21,826 bases of DNA from Thalassiosira profunda (taxonomy: Eukaryota > Bacillariophyta > Thalassiosirophyceae > Thalassiosirales > Thalassiosiraceae). The translations under genes were made by a program, and so were the position numbers. The stretch lies in contig JALLAP010000245.1 of NCBI GenBank assembly GCA_036939355.1, positions 1 to 21,826 on the forward strand, in the 5' to 3' direction. Shown piece by piece: positions 15,146 to 21,826 of the stretch. The notes under the pieces are model-generated. The model had not been told where the DNA came from. It worked only from the letters and a program-made list of their open reading frames with translations, and did no database searches. Positions within the stretch are counted from its first letter, which is position 1, and each line of letters starts with the position of its first letter.

Positions 15146-17356
15146 TTATCCAACAAAGTCACGGACTCGCTGGATCAACACTTCGTTCGTTGCAATGTGG
15201 CTTGTCATCTCTGCCAGGGGTTCCGTGTAATTCTCAATCGCTTCCTCTCCTATCACAAAGGTTGTTATTTCCTCGTTCAGATTTATGAGCAGCATTTCCA
15301 CAGATAGGCCTAAAGTCACGCCAAACGAAGGATTGTCGACAGTCGTTCCTCGAAGAAGGGCGGTGGTTATGTTGCTTTCCGGTATCGGCTCCAACAAGGC
15401 ATCCAAAGATTCCTCGTCGAGGTAATCTCTGAAGATTTGCGGTGATCGGTACGGAGCCCAGTAGCCAGGTGCCCAAAGAAAACCGCCTGGCGAAACTCCT
15501 TCATTGAAATAGGACGAGAAGTAGTTGAGAATCTGTGCACGGTTGTACGTCGTGTTCCACACTTCGTTGCAGTTTGTGACGATGACTTTCAATGGTCCGG
15601 ATGCAGATGTTGTTGCGTCTCTGTTCTGCTTTTGGTAGTGGGCAACGTTTGCCACCAACGCCGGATTATCCACAAACCACCCGTCGACAAGAAATCCATC
15701 TTCCTCGCCGCAGGAGTCTGGCCATTGGGAGCACACAGCAAAGTTGTCGAAGCTCGAGTTCTTGTACACCGTATCAATAGTTCCATCGTAAACATTTGGA
15801 ACCAAGATAGATCCAATGCCGTAGACAAAGGCAGTGAGAAGCCCAAAGAAAATGCCAAAAATGCAGCCAAGTCCAATGGCCCACTTTTTTGCCGTTCCAT
15901 CCGCACAACATTGGTCTCTGCTGATGCCCAAATCGTCGGCGTCGACATTGTGATTATCTGTGCTCTTTGCAAGCTCATCTGCGTGCTCATCTGCGGCCTC
16001 TTCCTCTTCTTCCTCCTCCCCTCTTGTCGCCACTGGAGGGTCGTTAGTGTTCTCGTTTTCTACTGTGACTGGCTCCTCTCCTCCCTTTGTTTCAGCTGGC
16101 TCGCCATCGATGCCTGCACTCACAGCTAGTGACTGTGCATGCGTCTCCAGGCCCTGTCGTCGACACTTCCACTTCCCACATTTGCTATTCATGTATCGGA
16201 TGATGAAGGCAACGACCAGACCAGTGCCAAGACCAGCCGCTATTCCCGCTAAGACTCGCCAAACCGTCTTTGTTGTCTTTGTGGATATGCCGTAGCGTCC
16301 TATGGAGAAGACCTGCGTATAAAACGACGGAGCGCGCGGCGATCCGTTCCCTCCGGCGGCGGAGCTGGTTGACGCAACCTGGACGACAGTGGCCGCGTTG
16401 GTTCCGCCAAAGGGAACCCGGAAAGTAGCGCGTCGAGTGGCCCCAATGGATGATTGTTCATTGTCGATGACGACCCCGCCTTCTTCGTTCACCTCACTGG
16501 ATAGGAGGTAAAAGTCTTCCCAATCGTCCCACGAGTGGTCGTCTGGAGTTGGCGCTGTGTAGGTGTCCAGTTGATCGGTTTTATCGTCAGTGCCGAACTG
16601 CCAGTACGCTCCAGAGTCTTCGACAATCCACGCCGCGGACAGGGGAACGGTGAAGAGTTCCTCGCTCCCATTGCTCGACTCGTATCCCAAATAGACGGCG
16701 TTGCCTGTCGTCCGCACGCGCGAATTGGGAGCCAGTCCACTTTGGATAATCAGATCCGTTGATTTCAATGGATTGATCCGCAGCTCCGGCCGGGCCGTGG
16801 TGTTGGCGAATGTTGCATCCCCGTAATCGCTGGCGGCCTCTTTCAGCATCTCTTGAATGAAGTACGCCCAATCCCAGTTGTGGGTAACCAAGACAAGGCA
16901 CACATCATACCACACCGAGGCAAAGTCTCGCGACGGATCGTAATACGGACTGGAGGTTATGTCCGATATGTCGCACGCCGCCCTTGCATCGTCGTCCACA
17001 TCGGTGCTGATGGCGTAATACGAGGCCATCCAATCTCGAACGAACCCCTCTATTTCCTCTGCAGACTCGGAATGAATCGTTCGATTGTAGAACGCCTCCG
17101 AGTAGAAGAGTTGCGTGCTGAACCACGAACCTCCACTGACGGTGGCGATGCTTGCAAACCTGCTCCCTTCGCCTTCTTCGTATGTGGCGTTGGGGAACAG
17201 CCCCGCCCGACGAAAGGCGTTTGCAAATCCGATATCAGCAAACATCGCCCTCCATCCCCCTCCGGTTGACGACCATAGGATGTCGCCCTCCCCGCGGACG
17301 GAGGCCGCGGTGAGCAGCAATGGCGGCCAGCGGGCGAGCGTGCGGAGCGACAGCAT
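15146..17356 (-). CDS. Phospholipase B/cPLA2-like membrane hydrolase split by a two-helix membrane hairpin
   Basis: This 736-aa, single-exon protein starts at 17356 with a signal peptide (residues 1-22). The catalytic motifs match fungal phospholipase B and cPLA2: GGGWRAM (32-38; oxyanion/Arg36), ATVSGGSWF (71-79; nucleophile Ser74, compare AGLSGGSWL) and VDGWFVDNP (Asp558 of the Ser-Asp dyad, compare VDGGEDNQN). Deacylation of phospholipids or lysophospholipids is the likely activity. Unusually, two membrane helices lie between Ser74 and Asp558: ~366-386 (WRVLAGIAAGLGTGLVVAFII) and ~492-515 (WAIGLGCIFGIFFGLLTAFVYGIG). They flank a ~100-residue acidic loop with basic residues at both membrane borders, so the loop should be cytosolic and both catalytic halves lumenal or extracellular. 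N-glycosylation sequons (NAT, NRT, NTT, NGS, NSS, NIT, NYT) occur only outside the loop, in agreement. Activity itself is inferred. Confidence 0.78.
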   Translation of the reverse strand: MLSLRTLARWPPLLLTAASVRGEGDILWSSTGGGWRAMFADIGFANAFRRAGLFPNATYEEGEGSRFASIATVSGGSWFSTQLFYSEAFYNRTIHSESAEEIEGFVRDWMASYYAISTDVDDDARAACDISDITSSPYYDPSRDFASVWYDVCLVLVTHNWDWAYFIQEMLKEAASDYGDATFANTTARPELRINPLKSTDLIIQSGLAPNSRVRTTGNAVYLGYESSNGSEELFTVPLSAAWIVEDSGAYWQFGTDDKTDQLDTYTAPTPDDHSWDDWEDFYLLSSEVNEEGGVVIDNEQSSIGATRRATFRVPFGGTNAATVVQVASTSSAAGGNGSPRAPSFYTQVFSIGRYGISTKTTKTVWRVLAGIAAGLGTGLVVAFIIRYMNSKCGKWKCRRQGLETHAQSLAVSAGIDGEPAETKGGEEPVTVENENTNDPPVATRGEEEEEEEAADEHADELAKSTDNHNVDADDLGISRDQCCADGTAKKWAIGLGCIFGIFFGLLTAFVYGIGSILVPNVYDGTIDTVYKNSSFDNFAVCSQWPDSCGEEDGFLVDGWFVDNPALVANVAHYQKQNRDATTSASGPLKVIVTNCNEVWNTTYNRAQILNYFSSYFNEGVSPGGFLWAPGYWAPYRSPQIFRDYLDEESLDALLEPIPESNITTALLRGTTVDNPSFGVTLGLSVEMLLINLNEEITTFVIGEEAIENYTEPLAEMTSHIATNEVLIQRVRDFVG

Positions 17357-17799
17357 CGTTCAAGCGGCTGTGAGCAGGTCTGCACTACCCGCCCGGTTGC
17401 GCAGCAGGTAATGATCTGCAGCTGCAGGATCTTGCGTGCGCGCCCGCCCTGTGCTTCATTCCTGCTGTCCTGCTTCCTGCTCTCTTTTGCTTCAACACTG
17501 CTTCAACAAAAAATCTTTGGTCATCCATCCATCCGGCAGCAGTCCTCTAGAGACTTCATCAAGCGCAAGCAGATGAAGGAGAGGCTGGCGACGGTATTGA
17601 CGGCGCTTGCTGCTGCGCAGGATAAGAAGCAGCTGCCTGGCCATCCTCTTTCGGCGTCGGCGTCGGCGAGGTCGGTTGTTGGCAAGAAGTGGCCGCACCG
17701 AAGGCTAAGATTTTTGTGTGATGTGTGATGTGTTAGGTGCATGTGGTTGATACTGGCATCATTGCAATACGAGCGCACTTTGCAACAACTCCAGTCAAG
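17357..17799. other. Divergent intergenic region, possible upstream exon
   Basis: This separates the phospholipase-like gene (minus) from the Tudor/FLYWCH-like gene (plus). A frame from ATG 17573 (MKERLATVLTALAAAQDKK...) runs to a TGA at 17726-17728 with G/C-rich third positions and a protein-like look. It may be a 5' exon or a small separate gene, but I could not place a convincing donor/acceptor pair joining it to 17800. No repeats or RNA genes are seen. Confidence 0.3.
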
Positions 17800-18487
17800 A
17801 TGGTCACCCTCGTCGAGGAATACCCCGTGGGCACGGTCTTCCTCAAGTCCTTCCTCGGATATGGGGTCTGGGAAGGACAAATCACCGCCTTCGATGGCAA
17901 GGAGTACGATGTGGTGTACCAAGAGGACGGATACATTGAATCTTTCGATTGCGACGAGATGGACGATATAATTGCAAAGAGCGACAGACTCCGCGCGAAG
18001 AACGTCAAGGTGGCCGCTATGCAAACTGCGGGGCGGACGGCGGCGGCGGCGGTGAAAACTGGGGATGGGGAGAAAGGATTGGTCGTCCCTTCGCATAGCA
18101 AGAGGGAGAGAAAGCAGACGGTCACCTACGCTGAAGAGATGACAAAGAGGATGAAGAAAGAGGAGCCAATCGAGCGTACTGAAGAGTGGACAACGTTGGC
18201 CAAGGAGGAAGAGCTGCAGGGGGGAGGTGACAATGCAAAGAAGTTGCCAGCCTCCCCTCGACGGTCATCGAAAACGTTTCACTACCACGAAGGTTTCAAA
18301 TTCCACCTGCACCACGCGAATGTCCGTCTACCGTATGACATCTATCAATGCAGCTCGTACAGCAAATCTATCCGCTGCCCCATGAAACTCCGGCTCTACA
18401 GGGAGACTGGCTCAACTGAGGCTTACGCGACATTCGGCGAATCAATTGATCATTGCGACCAGTGCAAGCGCAAGAACGGAAAGGCGC
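17800..18487 (+). CDS. Tudor-like plus FLYWCH-like zinc-finger protein, 3' part missing
   Basis: The ATG at 17800 (caagATGG) opens a frame that is intact up to the N at 18488; beyond it the reading frame enters duplicated DNA and stops at once (18508-18510). Residues ~5-60 (VGTVFLKSFLGYGVWEGQITAF, then YDVVYQEDGYIESF) match the Tudor/PTM-like fold common in stramenopile and plant chromatin proteins. A basic, Glu/Lys-rich linker follows. Residues ~160-228 (FHYHEGFKFHLHHANVRL, IYQCSSYSKSIRCPMKLRLY, ESIDHCDQC) have the Cys-Cys-His-Cys spacing of a FLYWCH/WRKY-GCM1-like finger. Such fingers often precede MULE-type transposase domains, so the full gene could be a transposase relative or a domesticated derivative. 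The 3' end is lost at the junction; this is either an assembly break or true gene truncation. Confidence 0.6.
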
Positions 18488-18488
18488 N
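18488..18488. other. Ambiguous base (N) at the duplication junction
   Basis: This is the only non-ACGT base in the window. Left of it lies the Tudor/FLYWCH-like coding sequence; from 18489 the sequence is identical for 38 bases to 10013-10050. A single N exactly at a breakpoint is typical of a contig join or a zero-length gap. Confidence 0.9.
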
Positions 18489-18860
18489 GTGGTCGGCCAT
18501 TGTGATGTGAATTGTTGCAACTATCCACCCTCAGGATATCGTATCCGCGAAAGTAGATTGCCAACCCTCAGGATCCGCGCTGCTGCACTTGAGGGTTGCG
18601 CAGGCAGGGCGGGCGAGTGAAGCTCAGGCGTTGAGTAAGCGGTAAGTGATGTCACCTCTTCAGGAGCCCAACCGGCCAGGCTGCAAACAATACCCCGACT
18701 ACCTACAGCCCCCAAATGGAGAGGTGCAGACGGTGTCGTCGCACAGGAAGGCGGGCGGGTGGGGGACGCGGCGGCGGCGGCGGCGACTCCGCGCGCGGCG
18801 GTGCAGGTTCAGAGGTGGCGGTAAAGGTGAAGTGAGGTTTGACAAAGCCAGTTGAAGGTT

Positions 18861-18909
18861 GAAGCTGATCCAGTTATCTAGCATTTTACGTACCGCTACA
18901 ATACCGCTC
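18861..18909 (+). promoter_or_regulatory. Promoter/leader block of dynein copy B conserved between copies
   Basis: GAAGCTGATCCAGTTA (18861-18876), CATTTTACGTACC (18882-18894) and CTACAATACCGCTC (18896-18909) are the counterparts of 10322-10377. The spacer between the first two is 8 bases shorter than in copy A. The ATG of copy B lies ~121 nt downstream. Confidence 0.5.
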
Positions 18910-19030
18910 GCCTGAACTTTCTGTGCCGTTTGCGCCGCTTGTTGCAGGCGCAGCGCCAGGCCGCAGTGTGTCCGCCCTGCTACACCTGCGCCACGCCCTG
19001 CACCACCTCTCCCTCCCCACCATCCCCACC

Positions 19031-21253
19031 ATGGCGACCGACGACACCTCCCGCGCCGCCCGGCAGCGGGCCCTCGAGGAGAAGAAGCGCCGCCTCGAGG
19101 AGATCAAGGCCCGGCGGAGGGCTCCGGCGGCGACCACTCCGACCTCCACTGCTGGATCTTCCTCTGCCGCCGCCGCCGGGCTGGACAGCTACATCGACGA
19201 CTTGCTCAAGACCTCGGCGCCGGGATTGGCGCTGGCCCCCAAAGGGGAGGAGGAGGGCGAGGAAAAGGTCGAAGAAAAGGCGGAGGAGAAGGAGGAGGAG
19301 AGCAAAGTAGATGAGGCACCAATTGCAACTCCGGCCCCCACCGCCCCGCCGGCAAGTGCACCGGCCCCACCCGAACCCAAGGTGGAGACCTTCGAAATCG
19401 CCGTCCAATGCGAGGAGGACGACTTCCCTCCTCCGTCGTTGGTGGACGAGGACGACCTTCCCGAGGAGAAGGAGGGGAGCGACAGCGACGAGGAAAGCGA
19501 GGGGGGCAATGCCGAGGCATTGGAGAAATCGGGGCGAGCGCGCACCCTGTCCCACGACTCTCGCGGGGCGCCGAACGAAGCGGCGCCGCCGCTGAGCGAG
19601 GAGGAAAAGTCCAAGCTGCTGTCGTCCCCGCCCTTTTCTCAATTTTTGTCCACCGCCTCCAAACGGGTCGAGCGGCTGTTAGGGGCGGGGGACGAGGGCC
19701 TCTACGGCATTGTGGGGGGCACCGGCTGGGGCGCCGGGGGCGGCGTCGACTTCAGCGCCGACTACGCCGACGACGACGACGAGGAGCGGGACGGCGAGGG
19801 ACGATCGCGGAAGAAGGCCAAGGAGGAGGCCTACCAGGCCGGAGGGTTCTTCGAGGCGCGGGCCACGTACGAGTTCCCCAAGTTCACGGCGGGGAGGCAC
19901 GTCACGGACATTGAGTGGTGTCCGGGGCACAAGGAGTGGGTGCTCGCGAGCTACAATGCCGTCACGGGTCCGAGAAATGCGGGAGAGGGCGAGGGTGCCG
20001 GCGCAGGAATGGCGTCGAGCAATCCCTCCACGCGCCATTTGTCTCCAAATGATCCGTCGTCCGCCTTCCTGCAAACTTCTGCAACTTCGGCGATTCCCAA
20101 CGAGGGCATCGTGGCCATCTACAACCTGTCTATGCCTTCCCGTCCGGAGCACATCTTCTGCGCCGGCTGTCCCATATTGCACGCCCAGTTTCACCCCACC
20201 GAGCATCCCAAATTGATCCTCGGCGGGGCCGGCTCCGGGCAGGTGCTGGTGTGGGACGCCCGCGCGGGACGGTACCCGGTCCAACGGAGCAGCGCCCAGG
20301 GCGGGGGGCACGACTGCGAACTGGTGGGGATGAAGGCGGTGGGCGCCGACGGCGGCGGGAGCGGCGCGGCGGCCAGGGTGGTCACGGCCTCGTCGGACGG
20401 GAAGGTGAACTACTGGGCCGCGTCGAATCTGCGCGAGCCGGCGGAGCGGGTGCGGGTGGACGCCCACCTGAGCTGCCTCGAAACGCTGCACGGGACGAAC
20501 AACGAGGGCATTGTGTGCGGCGACGAGAAGGGGGGGCTGCACGCCATTTTCGCCGGATCGGGGCGGGAGGGATCGAGCAGCGCGAAGAGGGTGGTCAAGG
20601 TGCTGCACCCGGGCGGCGTCGGTGCCGGCGATCCCAACGCGATGGAGGACGATCCCGACGCGGTGGCGGCGGCGGAGCTGGCGGAAATGGGGCACTACGG
20701 CATGGTCACAGCGGTGGCTGCCCGTCCCGCCATTGCTGCCTATCCCAACACCCCCCGCGGCAACAAGGACACCGCCTCGACGGGCACCGCCAAGGGATTC
20801 TCGCTCGGCGCGGGGGGCCTCCTGGTGACCACCGGCGTGGACTGGTCGACCAAGCTGTGGGCCCCGGCGTACGGCGACAGGCCCCTCGTGAGCTTCCTGA
20901 GCCACTCGTACGATTACGTGTGCGACGCGCAGTGGAGCCCGGTGCACCCGTCTGTCTTCGCCACGGCCTCGAGCAACGGGACGGTCGACGTTTGGAACCT
21001 GGCGAGTTCGCTCGACCAGCCGGTCAGCGGCACGGAGGGCGTGCCCGTCGCGAGCGGAGCGGCCTCCGCGGGGGACGCGTCGAGCCAGGGGTTGAACCGC
21101 CTCCGGTGGTCGGCGGACGGCCGGCGCATGGCGGTCGCGGCGGGGGACAAGCTGCACGTGCTGGGCGTCGGCGAGGACTTGTGGAAGGCCAAGGGTGACG
21201 AGGATGCGAGAATCATGCACAGTCTGACCAGCAGGGGTCTGGTACACGAGTAA
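19031..21253 (+). CDS. Dynein intermediate chain, WD-repeat, cytoplasmic type (copy B)
   Basis: This 740-aa, single-exon protein is a close paralogue or allele of the copy at 10471. I start at ATG 19031 (ccccaccATGGC); the frame reaches back to 18923 but the added residues have no counterpart in copy A. It begins MATDDTSRAARQ where copy A has MADSRAARQ. Differences cluster in the Glu-rich N-terminal linker (e.g. KGEEEGEEKVEEK versus KEEEKGEEAVEEK) and in a few loop residues of the propeller; all WD signature segments and the FEIAVQCEEDD motif are unchanged. The reading frame is intact and replacements are mostly conservative, so the protein should be functional if the locus is real. The stop is 27 nt from the convergent DUF866 copy. 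Confidence 0.9.
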   Translation: MATDDTSRAARQRALEEKKRRLEEIKARRRAPAATTPTSTAGSSSAAAAGLDSYIDDLLKTSAPGLALAPKGEEEGEEKVEEKAEEKEEESKVDEAPIATPAPTAPPASAPAPPEPKVETFEIAVQCEEDDFPPPSLVDEDDLPEEKEGSDSDEESEGGNAEALEKSGRARTLSHDSRGAPNEAAPPLSEEEKSKLLSSPPFSQFLSTASKRVERLLGAGDEGLYGIVGGTGWGAGGGVDFSADYADDDDEERDGEGRSRKKAKEEAYQAGGFFEARATYEFPKFTAGRHVTDIEWCPGHKEWVLASYNAVTGPRNAGEGEGAGAGMASSNPSTRHLSPNDPSSAFLQTSATSAIPNEGIVAIYNLSMPSRPEHIFCAGCPILHAQFHPTEHPKLILGGAGSGQVLVWDARAGRYPVQRSSAQGGGHDCELVGMKAVGADGGGSGAAARVVTASSDGKVNYWAASNLREPAERVRVDAHLSCLETLHGTNNEGIVCGDEKGGLHAIFAGSGREGSSSAKRVVKVLHPGGVGAGDPNAMEDDPDAVAAAELAEMGHYGMVTAVAARPAIAAYPNTPRGNKDTASTGTAKGFSLGAGGLLVTTGVDWSTKLWAPAYGDRPLVSFLSHSYDYVCDAQWSPVHPSVFATASSNGTVDVWNLASSLDQPVSGTEGVPVASGAASAGDASSQGLNRLRWSADGRRMAVAAGDKLHVLGVGEDLWKAKGDEDARIMHSLTSRGLVHE

Positions 21254-21280
21254 ATGATGGAGAGTGATCGAACAATTCGT

Positions 21281-21826
21281 CTACACAGCAACAATCTTCG
21301 ACTCATATTCGCTGATGCTCACTGCGCAATCGTTCTCCTCGTCGTATTCGGCCCAGTCGCCTTCCGACAAGTCCACATCCTCCTCGAACGCAGCCCCGCC
21401 CTCGCTCACAACTCTGAACTCGTTGCCCATCGGATGAAACGCATGTGGCTCTAATCCTCGACATTCCATCGCAAGAACGGGCACATAATTGCCGCTGTCG
21501 TCCGACGTCACATCCCTCGGCACATCTATCTCTCCCCCGTCGCACTTCTTCCCCTTCTTCTTGAGCTTCTTTAACGCCGCCTTGGCCCCCTCCTCGTCCA
21601 ATACGATCAATGTCGAGTACTTCTTGCTTCCTTCCCACTTGACGCGGAAGTGATGGGGTGGTTCCCGATCACTTTCCTCTTGCTCGAGCGTCTCGGACGG
21701 GTTGAAGGCGACTTTGTCACGGGTTTCATCATCATTGAGTGGACTGCGCACGGAGAAGCAGAGATTGGCGGTTCGGAGGAGGGAGAGGCTTTCGACGCCG
21801 TCCAGCTCGGCTTTGATGCAAAGGAG
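21281..21826 (-). CDS. DUF866/UPF0587 protein lacking CXXC ligands (copy B, 5' end outside window)
   Basis: This is the counterpart of 12707-13264. The frame is open from the TAG at 21281 to the window edge and lacks only about the first four codons (MVLF in copy A). LLCIKAELDGVESLSLLRTAN opens the visible part. It keeps ECRGLEPHAFHP and DLSEGDWAEYDEENDC, and again has no CXXC pair (SVRSPLNDDETRDK where the first would be, VKWEGSKKYS where the second would be). Substitutions relative to copy A are scattered and keep the frame, including an extra Cys in the Lys-rich insertion (KKGKKCDGG), so both copies appear to be under protein-level constraint. Confidence 0.85.
   Translation of the reverse strand, partial: LLCIKAELDGVESLSLLRTANLCFSVRSPLNDDETRDKVAFNPSETLEQEESDREPPHHFRVKWEGSKKYSTLIVLDEEGAKAALKKLKKKGKKCDGGEIDVPRDVTSDDSGNYVPVLAMECRGLEPHAFHPMGNEFRVVSEGGAAFEEDVDLSEGDWAEYDEENDCAVSISEYESKIVAV

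Larger units (their letters stand above)
18489..21826. repeat. Duplicated block, copy B
   Basis: This is the second copy of 10013-13252 in direct orientation, running to the window edge. It retains only the first four PPR codons (complement of 18489-18500). The non-coding lead-in (18489-19030) is ~85 nt longer than in copy A, with extra segments such as a second CCCTCAGGAT at 18567-18576 and a GC-rich insertion around 18740-18820. Genes and their convergent order are the same as in copy A. No gene other than the dynein and DUF866 copies is seen in this block. Confidence 0.95.

Noticed and set aside
18923..19030. 36-residue N-terminal extension of dynein copy B
   Set aside because: Copy A has no matching extension, and the ATG at 19031 has the context ccaccATGG equivalent to the copy A start.
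1..21826. Bacterial operon, CRISPR array, phage or defence island
   Set aside because: Spliceosomal introns, Kozak-type starts, cytoplasmic dynein and PPR proteins show a eukaryotic nuclear locus; there are no spacer arrays or phage genes.

Overview
The window is nuclear DNA from a eukaryote. Genes carry GT-AG introns (81, 147 and 205 nt seen), several starts sit in Kozak-like contexts, and the products are eukaryotic: a dynein intermediate chain, a PPR-Smr protein, a DUF866 protein, a COASY-type adenylyltransferase and a GT90 glycosyltransferase. Compact spacing, short introns, PPR repeats built on the phrase ISACEKG, a Tudor-like plus FLYWCH-like protein and a CAP10-type GT90 together suggest a photosynthetic stramenopile, most likely a diatom. 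The lineage is inference. I see no rRNA, tRNA, CRISPR array, plasmid or phage feature.

Layout, left to right. Bases 1-54 may be the 5' end of a minus-strand gene leaving the window. A YdjA-like nitroreductase (629-1615, minus) is followed by a MITE-like non-coding element with 15-bp inverted ends (1713-2052). Next come a two-exon TPR membrane protein (2264-3821, plus), a secreted cysteine-rich protein (3904-4386, minus), a GT90 glycosyltransferase (4651-6522, plus, perhaps with a third exon to 6639) and a PPR-Smr RNA-binding protein (7112-10024, minus). A dynein intermediate chain (10471-12678, plus) is tail-to-tail with a DUF866 protein (12707-13264, minus). After these come a phosphopantetheine adenylyltransferase (13823-15064, plus), a phospholipase-B-like membrane protein whose catalytic domain is interrupted by two membrane helices (15146-17356, minus), and a Tudor-like/FLYWCH-like gene (17800-18487, plus) cut off at an ambiguous base.

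The dominant large-scale structure is a duplication of more than 3.2 kb. Bases 10013-13252 reappear in the same orientation at 18489-21826, carrying the PPR promoter, the dynein intermediate chain and the DUF866 gene. The second copy starts at the first base after the only N in the window (18488), exactly where the FLYWCH-like gene breaks off, and runs off the right edge. It is either a real segmental duplication or an assembly join of divergent haplotypes or paralogous contigs.

The genes do not form a pathway; they are neighbouring housekeeping and accessory genes arranged in divergent and convergent pairs. The most unusual items are the membrane-split phospholipase-B-like protein, the DUF866 proteins without their zinc-binding CXXC pairs, and the duplication with its N-marked junction.
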